Assembly: GCF_014117215.1 (NCBI RefSeq)
Contig: NZ_JACGXS010000009.1
Location: 108,957-172,956, forward strand
Origin: Stenotrophomonas tumulicola
Lineage (GTDB): Bacteria > Pseudomonadota > Gammaproteobacteria > Xanthomonadales > Xanthomonadaceae
Direction of reading: 5' to 3'
Length of the DNA stretch: 64,000 bases
In this document: one piece after another, positions 34,430 through 44,956 of the stretch
Numbering within the stretch: position 1 is the stretch's first letter
Layout of the letters: the number at the start of each line of letters is the position of its first letter
Notes under the pieces: generated by a model
Told to the model about the DNA's origin: nothing
Databases searched by the model: none
The model's input: the letters and a program-made list of their open reading frames with translations, nothing else
Made by a program: the position numbers and the translations under genes

Positions 34430-35313
34430 TGCGCGCACATTCGATGTTCCTTGCCATCGGCCTGCTGGCCGCGCCAATGCTGGCCGTGGCCGCCGACGAC
34501 CCGGCAGTGCTGCAGCTCAGCCAGCGCCTGATGGCCATCTCCGCCAATCCCGATACAGCCGAACTGGGGGCCTTCGAGCGCATGCAGGCGCAGCAGGCCA
34601 TCGCCACGCTGGACAAGGCCAAACGACGCGACCGGGAACTGGCCGCCTACCTCGCCGAGCGCCGGGTGGAGATTGCTGAAACCGCCGTGCGCGCCGCGCT
34701 GGCACAGCGCGAGGTGAGCCAGCTGGACCGGACCCGCAGCGACCTGCTGATCGAGGCCAGCCGCCGCGAGGCATCGCGGGCGCGGCAGGAGGCCGAACGC
34801 CTGCGCGTGCAGGCGCAGATCCAGGCCGAGGAAGCCGAACGCCTGCGCCTGGCCGCCGACGCGGAGGTGCTGGCGCGGCAGGACGCCGAGAACGCCCTGA
34901 CCAGCGTGGCTGGCAAGCAGCAGCAGCGACTCAGCGCGGCCCAGCAGAACGCGGCCAAGCTGGCGCGCGAGGAAGCTGAACTGGTATCCGGGCAGAAGCT
35001 GCCGGCGGCGAAGTTCGACAATCGCGGTGAAGTCTTCACGCTGGGCGGCGATGCGTTTGCCAGTGGCCAGGCGGGCCTCTCCAACGGTGCCAGGAACCAG
35101 GCCAAGGCATTGGCGGAGTATCTGAACATCGGCAAGAAGGGCCGGGTACGGATCGAGGCTTATGACAGTGCGACCGGGGTCGGCCAGCGCCGGGCTGAAG
35201 CATTGCGTGATGCCTTGGTGGCAGGGGGTGTCAGCAGCAGTCGGCTGCAGGTGTCGGGCAAGAAGGCCGCGGCCACCAAGGCACGTTCCGCTGAGGTGAT
35301 TGTTTCACCTTAA
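34429..35313 (+). CDS. DUF4398/OmpA-like envelope protein
   Basis: 294 residues: signal peptide (FLAIGLLAAPMLAVA), a long helical coiled-coil region rich in arginine, glutamate and alanine (about 50-190), then a C-terminal OmpA/MotB-like peptidoglycan-binding domain (about 195-294; FTLGGDAFASGQAGLS, VRIEAYDSATGVGQRRAEALRDAL). The usual peptidoglycan-contact residues are partly changed (no clear NxxLSxxRA). It likely links the outer membrane or periplasm to the cell wall together with the DUF4398 partner. Confidence 0.8.
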   Translation: MRAHSMFLAIGLLAAPMLAVAADDPAVLQLSQRLMAISANPDTAELGAFERMQAQQAIATLDKAKRRDRELAAYLAERRVEIAETAVRAALAQREVSQLDRTRSDLLIEASRREASRARQEAERLRVQAQIQAEEAERLRLAADAEVLARQDAENALTSVAGKQQQRLSAAQQNAAKLAREEAELVSGQKLPAAKFDNRGEVFTLGGDAFASGQAGLSNGARNQAKALAEYLNIGKKGRVRIEAYDSATGVGQRRAEALRDALVAGGVSSSRLQVSGKKAAATKARSAEVIVSP

Positions 35314-35638
35314 AGCATTGTTTTTGTTGGTGAATGTGGTCGACCTCCATTCAGGCTGAACCGTTCGTCGCCGCGTTGTGTCTTTTTGTCGCAAGGGGCT
35401 TGTCGGCCCCTTCGGGCAAGCGTAGGGTCAATTGTCCGGGACGCATTCCGCGGACCGGACGATGGGAGGGCCGGGCCAATGCAATCTGGGCACGAACCGA
35501 AGCAGGCAGTCATCCACGGGCCAGTGTGGAATGCCGGACGGAACGTGGCCCTGCATGCGGTCCCAGCCTTTCTTCCCCCTACAGACGCCCCGTGCCGCAA
35601 GGCCGGGGCGTTCGTGTTTCAGCTGAAGGAGGTACATC
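35314..35638. other. Spacer before the DUF465 gene, with hairpins
   Basis: 325 bases without a supported gene. It holds a hairpin AAGGGGC/GCCCCTT at 35393-35412 and a hairpin CGCCCCG/CGGGGCG at 35586-35610. There is also a possible long-range pairing GCATTCC (35443-35449) with GGAATGC (35528-35534) enclosing about 78 bases. It may contain a structured leader for the downstream gene; no known RNA family was recognised. Confidence 0.4.
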
Positions 35639-35878
35639 ATGTTTGAAGATCAGCCCCAGAGCGAGATCGAGGCCCGCCGTGCACGTGATCCTGAGTTCCG
35701 GACCCTGCATGACGCACACCGGAAGTTGAACCGGCAGTGCATGGATGCCGAACTTGGCGTGTTGGCCGTGAGTGATGTCACCCTGGGTCAGATGAAGCGG
35801 GAAAAGCTGCTGGCCAAGCAACGTCTCCAGCGGATGTTCGAGACAACCCCGCAGACGCATACCTCCCCCGCGCATTGA
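35639..35878 (+). CDS. DUF465 (YdcH-like) small protein
   Basis: 79 residues of the YdcH/DUF465 family: short, highly charged helical hairpin, HDAHRKLNRQCMDAE then LGQMKREKLLAKQRLQRM. A near-perfect ribosome-binding site (AAGGAGGT five bases before ATG) indicates strong translation. The cellular role of the family is not established. It is a single gene with about 300 bases of apparently untranslated sequence on each side. Confidence 0.85.
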   Translation: MFEDQPQSEIEARRARDPEFRTLHDAHRKLNRQCMDAELGVLAVSDVTLGQMKREKLLAKQRLQRMFETTPQTHTSPAH

Positions 35879-36192
35879 CGCACGCGCGCCCGGGCAGGCG
35901 CGCCGGCCATTGACGGCCTCTTGTAGCAGGCGACCCTGAAGGGCTCGTCATCCCCGGGCACCGCTGGCTGTGGTGCCTGGGGCAGGCAATCCTGTTTCCC
36001 CTGTCGCGGGCGGCGTGGACCTCCTCGTCGGTCCACGTCGTCCGCGTCACTTGGGATGGGAATGCAGCCAGGGCTGGGAGCTGCCGCTTCGGCAGGCGTG
36101 TCGACAGGCTGCAGGTACCCTCCACATTCGCGTCCATCCAGCGGATAATCCATTGTCCGGCCCTGCGTGGCGCGAATCGAAGTCCCTCTTCA
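35879..36192. other. Spacer upstream of cbs
   Basis: 314 bases with no supported gene. It presumably holds the promoter of the cbs-metB unit. No riboswitch (for example SAM or SAH type) was recognised by eye. Confidence 0.45.
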
Positions 36193-37563
<1,371 letters not shown>

Positions 37564-37687
37564 GGCGAAATTAGCGGTAGATAGCGTCTGAATCGGGGTT
37601 TATCTGCGTCAAAGGTCATTAAGGCCGCGCTGCTAGACTCCCCCATCTTCGATGGCGACCGTTGCGGGCGCCCAGCAGGAATCCTTC

Positions 37688-38872
37688 ATGTCCAACTCTT
37701 CAAAGACCGGCCACGACCGCGCGCTGTCGCTTTCCACGCTGGCCATCCATGGCGGCCAGTCGCCGGACCCCAGCACCGGCGCGGTGATGCCGCCGATCTA
37801 TGCGACGTCGACCTATGCACAGTCCAGTCCGGGTGAGCACCAGGGGTTTGAATACTCGCGCACGCACAATCCGACCCGTTTCGCCTACGAGCGCTGCGTG
37901 GCGTCGCTGGAGGGCGGCACGCGCGGGTTTGCGTTTGCCTCGGGCATGGCCGCCAGTTCCACGGTGATGGAGCTGCTGGATGCCAACAGCCACGTGGTGG
38001 CGATGGACGATATCTACGGCGGCACGTTCCGTTTGTTCGAACGCGTGCGCCGCCGCACGGCGGGGCTGGATTTCAGCTTCGTCGACCTGACCGACCTGGA
38101 TGCGTTCGAGGCAGCGATCACGCCGGCCACGAAGATGGTCTGGATCGAAACCCCGACCAACCCGATGCTGAAGATCGTCGATATCGCAGCGGTGGCTGCG
38201 GTGGCGAAGAAGCATGGCCTGGTCATCGTGGTGGACAACACTTTCGCTTCGCCCATGCTGCAGCGTCCGCTGGAGCTGGGTGCGGACCTTGTGCTGCATT
38301 CGGCGACCAAGTACCTCAACGGCCATTCGGACATGGTCGGTGGCATGGTGGTGGTGGGCGAAAATGCCGAACTGGCCGAACAGATGGCCTTCCTGCAGAA
38401 CTCCATCGGTGGCGTGCAGGGTCCGTTCGACAGCTTCCTGGCCCTGCGTGGCCTGAAGACCCTGCCGCTGCGGATGAAGGCACACTGCGCCAATGCGATG
38501 GCGCTGGCGCAGTGGCTGGAACAGCACCCGGCGGTGGAGAAGGTGATCTACCCGGGGCTGGCTTCGCATCCGCAACACGCGCTGGCCACCCGCCAGATGG
38601 CTGGATATGGCGGTATTGTCTCGATCGTGCTGAAGGGCGGGTTCGAAGCGGCCAAGCAGTTCTGCGAGAAGACCGAGTTGTTCACGCTGGCCGAGTCGCT
38701 GGGCGGAGTGGAAAGCCTGGTGAACCATCCGGCGGTGATGACGCATGCGTCCATTCCGGTGGAGCGCCGCGAGAAGCTGGGGATCAGTGATGCGCTGGTG
38801 CGGCTGAGCGTGGGCGTGGAGGATCTGGGGGATCTGATGGTGGATCTGGAAAGGGCGTTGGTGATCTCATGA
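37688..38872 (+). CDS. metB: Cystathionine gamma-lyase/gamma-synthase (MetB family)
   Basis: 394-residue fold-type I PLP enzyme of the Cys/Met metabolism family. The PLP lysine is K208 in LHSATKYLNGHSD, with YSRTHNPTRFAYE, SGMAASSTVMEL and VDNTFASPMLQRP conserved. Beside cbs it probably works as a gamma-lyase in reverse transsulfuration, although the xanthomonad gene at this place is conventionally called metB. Its last four bases overlap the start of wzm (ATGA), so O-antigen export genes are coupled to it. It is the classical left border of the xanthomonad LPS locus. Confidence 0.88.
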   Translation: MSNSSKTGHDRALSLSTLAIHGGQSPDPSTGAVMPPIYATSTYAQSSPGEHQGFEYSRTHNPTRFAYERCVASLEGGTRGFAFASGMAASSTVMELLDANSHVVAMDDIYGGTFRLFERVRRRTAGLDFSFVDLTDLDAFEAAITPATKMVWIETPTNPMLKIVDIAAVAAVAKKHGLVIVVDNTFASPMLQRPLELGADLVLHSATKYLNGHSDMVGGMVVVGENAELAEQMAFLQNSIGGVQGPFDSFLALRGLKTLPLRMKAHCANAMALAQWLEQHPAVEKVIYPGLASHPQHALATRQMAGYGGIVSIVLKGGFEAAKQFCEKTELFTLAESLGGVESLVNHPAVMTHASIPVERREKLGISDALVRLSVGVEDLGDLMVDLERALVIS

Positions 38873-39723
38873 GCGGACAAATCGTTCGCATTACGCCTGC
38901 GGGCCGCAGTGAGCGGGACAACCTGCTTACCGGACCGTTCTCGGCCTTGGGCCTGCATCGCTCGCTGACGCGGGAGATGACCCAGCGCGATATCCGTGGT
39001 CGCTACCGCGGGGCGAGCTTCGGCTTGCTGTGGTCACTGATCAGTCCTTTCATGATGCTGTGCGTCTACACGCTTGCCTTCGGCTACATCCTGAAGAGCC
39101 GTTGGCCCGGTGCATCGGGCAACATGGCCGAATTCGCGATGATCCTGTTCGCTGGTCTCATCGTGCATGGTTTCTTTGCCGAGGTGCTGACGCGAAGCCC
39201 GAATCTCATCGTCGGCAACAGCAACCTGGTCAAGCGGATCATCTTCCCGCTGCATCTACTGCCTTGGACGGCGGTCCTCTCGGCGTTGTTCCACCTGGCA
39301 GCCAATGCGATGGTGTACTTGGTCATCAGCACCCTGTTGCTGCGTGATCCCCACTGGACGGCCATCCTGCTTCCTGTGGTTGTGCTGCCACTGGTAATGC
39401 TGGCGGTCGGCGTGAGTTGGATTCTTTCCGCACTGGGTGTCTACCTGCGGGACGTCAGCCAGGTGATGGGCGTTGTTTCCACGGCGATGCTGTTTCTGTC
39501 CTCGGCCATCATTCCAGTGTCCACGCTGCCGGCCCAGTTCCAGTTTGTGTTCAAGATCAACCCGCTCACCTTCATCATCGACCAGGTGCGCGAAGTAGCC
39601 TTCTGGGGCCGGTTGCCTGACTGGAGCGGCCTTGGACTATATGCACTGCTCGCCTTGGGCGTGATGTACGCAGGCTTCGCGTTCTTCGAGAAGACCCGCC
39701 GAGGATTTGCCGATGTCCTTTAA
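38869..39723 (+). CDS. wzm: O-antigen ABC transporter permease (Wzm)
   Basis: 284-residue ABC-2 permease with six predicted membrane helices and an N-terminal cytoplasmic coupling helix containing the family motif REMTQRDIRGRYRGASFGLLW. The C-terminal helix pair (NPLTFIIDQVREVAFWG) is characteristic of polysaccharide exporters. With Wzt it moves a completed undecaprenyl-linked polysaccharide across the inner membrane. It overlaps metB by four bases and wzt by eleven. Confidence 0.92.
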   Translation: MSGQIVRITPAGRSERDNLLTGPFSALGLHRSLTREMTQRDIRGRYRGASFGLLWSLISPFMMLCVYTLAFGYILKSRWPGASGNMAEFAMILFAGLIVHGFFAEVLTRSPNLIVGNSNLVKRIIFPLHLLPWTAVLSALFHLAANAMVYLVISTLLLRDPHWTAILLPVVVLPLVMLAVGVSWILSALGVYLRDVSQVMGVVSTAMLFLSSAIIPVSTLPAQFQFVFKINPLTFIIDQVREVAFWGRLPDWSGLGLYALLALGVMYAGFAFFEKTRRGFADVL

Positions 39724-41053
39724 GATGAGCGACGACGCCGTCATCCAGGTCACCGGTATCGGCAAGTGCTACCAAGTGTATGACAAGCCGTTCCACCGGC
39801 TGATGCAAGGGCTGGTCGGCAGTGGCAAGCACTTTTACCGCGAATTCTGGGCGTTGCGTGACATCGGTTTCGAGGTCAAGCGTGGCGAGACGCTGGGCAT
39901 CGTCGGTCGCAACGGATCAGGAAAGTCGACGTTGCTCCAGTTGATTGCAGGCACCCTGACGCCGACCAATGGCGAGATTTCGGTGCGCGGCCGGGTGGCG
40001 GCGCTGCTGGAACTTGGCAGTGGCTTCAACCCCGAGTTCACCGGGCGCGAGAACGTTTACCTCAATGCCTCTATCCTTGGCCTCAGCAAGGAGCAGATCG
40101 ACCAGCGGTTCCACCAGATCGCCGAGTTTGCAGCGATAGGTGATTTCATCGAGCAGCCCATCCGCAACTACTCCAGCGGCATGGTAATGCGTCTGGCATT
40201 TTCCGTCATCGCACATGTCGACGCCGATATCCTGATCATCGACGAAGCCTTGTCCGTGGGCGACGCATTCTTTACCCAGAAGTGCATGCGCTTCCTGCGT
40301 GAGTTCAAGCAGCGGGGCACGCTGCTGTTCGTCAGCCATGATGGCGGCTCGGTCACGGCATTGTGCGACAAGGCGATCTGGCTCGACCAGGGCAGCCTGC
40401 GCCAGGTGGGTGAGCCCAAGGAGGTGATGGATGCCTACCTGGAAGCTTTCATCGCCGACCGCGAAGGCCGTACCGGCAGTGCGCGCGCCGAGCCTGCACC
40501 GCGCCAGCCGGTGGCCAGCCGCGTGCGTGACAAGCGACTGGATCTGATCGATCGCAGCCAGCTTCGCAACGACATCGCTGTGATTGAGTTTACGCCGGCG
40601 ACTGGTTTCGGCGAGGGCAACGCGAAGATCGAGGATGTCTGCCTGTGCGACCTCGATGGCCGACAGCTGCCCACGATCGTTGGCGGTGAAACGGTTCGCT
40701 TGGAAATCATCGCGCATGCAAGCGAAGACATGCCGCATGCCATCATCGGCTTCTACCTCAAGGACCGGCTGGGGCAGCTGCTGTTCGGTGACAACACCGA
40801 AACCGCGCGCCTCGATGGCGAGCTCGCGGTCCGCGCGGGAGAGCGTTTCCGAGCGACCTTCGTGTTCCAGATGCCGCGCCTGCAGCAGGGCGATTACTTC
40901 ATCACCGCCGGCGTGGCGTCCGGTTCCCAGCATGAGCATGTGATCCAGCACTGGATCCACGAAGCGCTTGCGCTGCGTTCCCTTGGACAGGGGCTGCCGG
41001 TCGGCATCATCGGCATTCCGATGCATCAGATTGAATTGGAGAGAGTGTCGTGA
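39713..41053 (+). CDS. wzt: O-antigen ABC transporter ATPase with C-terminal glycan-binding domain (Wzt)
   Basis: 446 residues. ABC ATPase core: Walker A GRNGSGKST at 65-73, Q-loop, signature YSSGMVMRL, Walker B ILIIDEALSVGD and switch VSHDGG. From about residue 265 a beta-sandwich Wzt_C domain follows (IIGFYLKDRLGQLLFGDNT), which in E. coli O8/O9a recognises the modified non-reducing end of the chain before export. Its presence predicts that export here needs a specific terminal modification, probably made by a neighbouring methyltransferase. The ATG at 39713 is chosen over one four codons later. Confidence 0.92.
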   Translation: MSFKMSDDAVIQVTGIGKCYQVYDKPFHRLMQGLVGSGKHFYREFWALRDIGFEVKRGETLGIVGRNGSGKSTLLQLIAGTLTPTNGEISVRGRVAALLELGSGFNPEFTGRENVYLNASILGLSKEQIDQRFHQIAEFAAIGDFIEQPIRNYSSGMVMRLAFSVIAHVDADILIIDEALSVGDAFFTQKCMRFLREFKQRGTLLFVSHDGGSVTALCDKAIWLDQGSLRQVGEPKEVMDAYLEAFIADREGRTGSARAEPAPRQPVASRVRDKRLDLIDRSQLRNDIAVIEFTPATGFGEGNAKIEDVCLCDLDGRQLPTIVGGETVRLEIIAHASEDMPHAIIGFYLKDRLGQLLFGDNTETARLDGELAVRAGERFRATFVFQMPRLQQGDYFITAGVASGSQHEHVIQHWIHEALALRSLGQGLPVGIIGIPMHQIELERVS

Positions 41054-42462
41054 CATCCGAGTTCCGCCTGCAGGATCACCCGGTGATCTTCCTGAAGCCG
41101 CATATCACCCATCCCTACGCCTGGGTGGGGCACATTCCCTTCATGTACGTACTGGCGGACCTGCTGCGCCCGCGCAGCTTCGTTGAGCTGGGTACCGATT
41201 CAGGCAACTCCTTCCTGGCGTTCTGCCAGGCTGTGAAGGCGCTTGGCCTGCAGTCGCAGACGCATTGCTATGCCGTCGATTGCTGGAAGGGTGACGAGCA
41301 CGCCCGCTTCTACGGTGACCAGGTCTACCAGACGCTGTCGTCGTACCAGAAGCCGCGCTATGGTGATTTCTCCACGCTGGTGAAAGCCTACTTCGACGAC
41401 GCGCTGGAGCAGTTCGAAGACGGCAGCATCGACCTGCTGCACATCGATGGCCTGCACACCTATGACGCCGTCAAGCATGACTTCGAGACCTGGCTGCCCA
41501 AGCTCAGCCCGTCGGCGGTGGTGATCTTCCACGATAGCGCGGTGCACGATCGCAACTTCGGCGTACATACCTTCATGAAAGAGCTGCGGGCGACCTACGA
41601 GGTGTTCGAGTTCAACCATAGCAACGGCCTTGGCGTGGTGCCGGTCGGTCCCGACGTGCCTGAGGCCTTCAAGGCGTTCATGCGTGAGGCGATGTCGCGC
41701 CCCGAGGCGACACGGGCGATCTTCGAAGCCGCTGCGGCCGCCCTGCTGGATCCAGAAACCGGCATGCCCTCCGGTGGCGCCGATGCGGTGGAGCATTCGA
41801 TCGAATGTCTCATGTACTACCGCAACGATGGGCAGATCTTCGAAGAGGCGCGTTCGCTCTCGATCATCCATGCCGGTGGTACCGATGCCACGTTCGAGTT
41901 CGAGTTCCCGGCGGACCAGCGCCCGCACCACGTGCGCGTGGACCCGGCCAGCCTGCCGGGCACCTACCGCCTGGTGAAGGTAGGCCTGCGCGCGGGCGGG
42001 GCGACGATGAACCTGTTCGCCGAACCGGGAGCACCGCGTTTCGTCGTCAACGGCGACATGCTGCCCAGTGCGATCCAGGAAGGCATCCGCTTCGTCAGCC
42101 TGCACAACGATCCGTACGTGGAAATCGACCTGCGTGGCGTCTGGGAACAGCTGGGTAACGATGGCCAGGCCAGCACCGTGGTGCTCGGCGTTGCCTATGA
42201 AGACGTGGTGACCTCGCCTGCGCTGCAGGCCGTGGCCGTGCGAGCTGCTCAGGCGATTCAGCAGTTGAAGGACAAGCTGCAGCGCCAGCGCCAGGAAAAG
42301 CCGTTGGCCCAGTTGTCCAGCATGGTACGCGCCCAGCACGCCGCGCTCGAGCAGCAACTGGCGACGCTGGTGCAGTCGCAGGCGAACCTTGAGCAGCGCT
42401 TGGCGGAACTGGCAGGGACATCACCGGCGGCCGGTGCCAATGGCGACACGGCGCAAACCTAG
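41050..42462 (+). CDS. SAM methyltransferase with C-terminal coiled coil (candidate O-chain terminator)
   Basis: 470 residues from a GTG start overlapping wzt by four bases. The N-terminal third is a class I methyltransferase (motif I FVELGTDSGNSFLAF at 44-58, then LLHIDGLHTYDAVKHDFE and VVIFHDSAVHD). The middle (about 240-385) is a beta-rich segment of unknown role, and residues 395-455 form a coiled coil (AQAIQQLKDKLQRQRQ, HAALEQQLATLVQSQANLE). The layout recalls WbdD, where a catalytic cap enzyme carries a coiled-coil rod that sets chain length. Specific activity is not proven. Confidence 0.78.
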   Translation: MTSEFRLQDHPVIFLKPHITHPYAWVGHIPFMYVLADLLRPRSFVELGTDSGNSFLAFCQAVKALGLQSQTHCYAVDCWKGDEHARFYGDQVYQTLSSYQKPRYGDFSTLVKAYFDDALEQFEDGSIDLLHIDGLHTYDAVKHDFETWLPKLSPSAVVIFHDSAVHDRNFGVHTFMKELRATYEVFEFNHSNGLGVVPVGPDVPEAFKAFMREAMSRPEATRAIFEAAAAALLDPETGMPSGGADAVEHSIECLMYYRNDGQIFEEARSLSIIHAGGTDATFEFEFPADQRPHHVRVDPASLPGTYRLVKVGLRAGGATMNLFAEPGAPRFVVNGDMLPSAIQEGIRFVSLHNDPYVEIDLRGVWEQLGNDGQASTVVLGVAYEDVVTSPALQAVAVRAAQAIQQLKDKLQRQRQEKPLAQLSSMVRAQHAALEQQLATLVQSQANLEQRLAELAGTSPAAGANGDTAQT

Positions 42463-42473
42463 CTTGCTGTATG

Positions 42474-42493
42474 CATGACGGCCAGCCGTCATG
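42474..42493. repeat. Palindrome between methyltransferase and glycosyltransferase genes
   Basis: CATGACGGC / GCCGTCATG with a two-base centre. It lies 11 bases after the methyltransferase stop; no T-run follows, so it may be an attenuator or RNA-processing hairpin inside the operon. Confidence 0.45.
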
Positions 42494-42575
42494 AAGATCA
42501 GTTTGTCGGAGGGGCGGGCGATGGCGATTGTCCAGCCGCACGCCCTCCGGCGCGGCCGTACATACAGGGAATGAC

Positions 42576-44843
42576 ATGATTGAACTGCAGTTGCAACCGA
42601 TCCGCGGCGTAACGTTGGGCGCGATCGATTCAAACGGGATGGTTGAGCTGAGTGCTTTCGGCGACGACCCGCAGTGCCGCCTGGTGCCTGCGAAAGGCGG
42701 CCAGGTCGAAGGTGGCTGGTACGAACTCAGTTTCGTTCTGGAAGAAACCGGGACGCGCATGGTGGATCCTGTGCTGTACGCCAACTGCGGTGCAGGCATG
42801 ACCGAGAAGGAGCGCGTGCCGCTGCATGTCACGCCCCACACCGACGGCATATCGCGCACCCTGGTGCCGCTGAGCGGGCGGATAGTGGAACTCCGCTTCG
42901 ACCCGTCCATCGGTCCCTGTGAGATCCGCATCGGTCGCTTTGCCATGCGCCGGGTTGGCCAGGCATACGTGGCCCTATCGATGTTCAGGGAAGTGCTGTA
43001 CGACCTGCGCGGGCGGCGCGCGAAGCTGCGGTTTACTCTGGACAGCCTCCGCTCGCTGCTCACCGATGGGCGCTCGGGCCTGGGCGGTTTCCTGCGTGCG
43101 CGCTACAGCGCCATGGCCCTGCACAACGCGTTCGACTACGACGCCTGGGTTGCGCTGTACGGTGCCCTGAGTGCCCCGGAACGCGGCGAGGTCGAAGCCT
43201 GGGACAAGCTGCCGACGTTCTCGATCGTGGTTCCTACCTACAACACGCCCGAGAAGTGGCTGCGCCGTTGCGTGCAGACGGTGACCAACCAGAGCTATCC
43301 GCACTGGGAGCTGTGCGTGGCTGACGATGCGTCGCCCAAGCCGCACGTGGTGGCCGTGCTGAAGGAACTTGCCGCAGCCGATCCGCGCATCAAGTTCGTG
43401 GTGCGCGAGCAGAATGGCCATATCTCCGCGTCGTCCAATGACGCGCTGAAGCTTGCGACCGGCGATTTCATCGTTCTGCTCGACCACGACGACGAATTGC
43501 ATCCGCACGCGCTGTATGAGATGGCCAAGGCATTCCGGGCCAATCCCTCCTGGCAGATGGCGTTCAGCGACGAAGACAAGATCGACGAGAAGGGACGCCG
43601 CTTCGATCCCTATTTCAAGGCGGACTGGAACTACGATCTCTTCCTTTCCCATAACTGCATCAGCCACCTCGGCGTGTATGCCCGTGGGCTAGTGGACAAG
43701 GTGGGCGGGTTCCGCCTTGGCTACGAAGGCAGCCAGGATTGGGACCTGGCATTGCGCTGCATCGAGACGCTCGATGACAGTCAGATCGGCCACGTGCCGC
43801 ATGTGCTCTACCACTGGCGTGCCATCCCGGGTTCCACCGCGTTGGGCCCCGGCGAAAAGAGCTACGCGCACTATGCGGCGATGAAGAGCATCCAGTCACA
43901 CCTTGACCGGATCGGCCGCGACGCCGAGGTGCTGGATATCCCGAATTTCTCCGGCAACTACCGCGTCCGCAACCGCTTGCCGGTGCCTGCGCCGCGGGTT
44001 TCGCTGATCATCCCCACGCGTGATCGCGCCGACCTGCTGCGCATGGCGGTGACCTCCATCCTGGAAAAGACCGATTACCCGGATTACGAGATCATCATCG
44101 TCAACAACCAGTCGGTGGAGCCCGATGCACTGGAACTGCTGCAGGCGCTGCAGCAGGACTCCAGGGTGAGCGTGATCGACTATGACGCTCCATTCAATTA
44201 TTCGGCCATCAACAACCTGGGTGTTTCCAAGGCCACCGGCAGCATCGTCGGCCTGCTGAACAACGACATTGAGGTCATTTCCAGCGACTGGCTCACCGAG
44301 ATGGCCAGCCAAGCCGTTCGCCCGGAAGTGGGGGCGGTGGGGGCCATGCTGTATTTCCCCAACGACAGCATCCAGCATGCCGGTGTGATTCTCGGTTTCA
44401 ACGGGGTAGGGGTGCATGCGTATGCCGATCGCCCGCGTGGCTGGGTGGGGATGATGTTGCGTGCACGCCTGCTGCAGAACTTCTCGGCGGTGACCGCAGC
44501 GTGCCTGCTGGTGCGCAAGTCGGTATATGAACAGGTGGACGGACTGGATACCGCCCTGCAGGTAGCCTACAACGACATGGATTTCTGCCTGCGCGTGCGC
44601 GAGGCGGGGTACCGCAACCTTTGGACGCCCTATGCCGAGCTCTACCACCATGAATCCGCCAGCCGTGGCAGCGACATGGAGGGCGCCAAGCGCGAGCGGT
44701 TCGATCGTGAGGTGGCGCTGGTGATGTCGCGCTGGTCCTCGGTGATCGCGGCCGATCCGGCCTACAACCCCAACTTGGCTGCCACCGGGAATACGTTCGA
44801 TCTGGCATTCCCGCCCAGGCACAGGCATATTAGCGCGGGCTAG
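42576..44843 (+). CDS. Glycosyltransferase with two GT2 domains
   Basis: 755 residues. Residues 1-210 hold a non-catalytic N-terminal region. A first GT2 domain begins at PTFSIVVPTYNTPEKWL (about 213) with the metal site LLDHDDELHP. A second begins at PRVSLIIPTRDRADLL (about 470) with LLNNDIEVIS as its DxD-like site and a terminal YNDMDFCLRVREAGYRNLWTP-type acceptor loop. Such tandem GT2 enzymes polymerise O-antigen or capsule backbones (often rhamnans) on the cytosolic side for Wzm/Wzt export. Sugar specificity cannot be read from the sequence. Confidence 0.88.
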   Translation: MIELQLQPIRGVTLGAIDSNGMVELSAFGDDPQCRLVPAKGGQVEGGWYELSFVLEETGTRMVDPVLYANCGAGMTEKERVPLHVTPHTDGISRTLVPLSGRIVELRFDPSIGPCEIRIGRFAMRRVGQAYVALSMFREVLYDLRGRRAKLRFTLDSLRSLLTDGRSGLGGFLRARYSAMALHNAFDYDAWVALYGALSAPERGEVEAWDKLPTFSIVVPTYNTPEKWLRRCVQTVTNQSYPHWELCVADDASPKPHVVAVLKELAAADPRIKFVVREQNGHISASSNDALKLATGDFIVLLDHDDELHPHALYEMAKAFRANPSWQMAFSDEDKIDEKGRRFDPYFKADWNYDLFLSHNCISHLGVYARGLVDKVGGFRLGYEGSQDWDLALRCIETLDDSQIGHVPHVLYHWRAIPGSTALGPGEKSYAHYAAMKSIQSHLDRIGRDAEVLDIPNFSGNYRVRNRLPVPAPRVSLIIPTRDRADLLRMAVTSILEKTDYPDYEIIIVNNQSVEPDALELLQALQQDSRVSVIDYDAPFNYSAINNLGVSKATGSIVGLLNNDIEVISSDWLTEMASQAVRPEVGAVGAMLYFPNDSIQHAGVILGFNGVGVHAYADRPRGWVGMMLRARLLQNFSAVTAACLLVRKSVYEQVDGLDTALQVAYNDMDFCLRVREAGYRNLWTPYAELYHHESASRGSDMEGAKRERFDREVALVMSRWSSVIAADPAYNPNLAATGNTFDLAFPPRHRHISAG

Positions 44844-44888
44844 GCGAGCCCCCCTGCCACGCCGCAGGAGGGCCTGTTTTTGACCAGC

Positions 44889-44908
44889 GGGCGCTCGGAA
44901 GAGCGCCC
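44889..44908 (+). terminator. Hairpin between glycosyltransferase and methyltransferase genes
   Basis: GGGCGCTC-GGAA-GAGCGCCC with a stable GNRA-like tetraloop, then TT and a T-rich stretch further on. It is a weak or partial terminator within the O-antigen gene set. Confidence 0.5.
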
Positions 44909-44956
44909 TTGCTTCGTGTTTTCCGTGCGTTTTCGTGCAGAGAATTGGAGGCGTCA

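Noticed and set aside
35393..35610. 6S or other known structural RNA
   Set aside because: Hairpins are present, but the closed-rod/open-bubble pattern of 6S and the expected neighbours were not seen.
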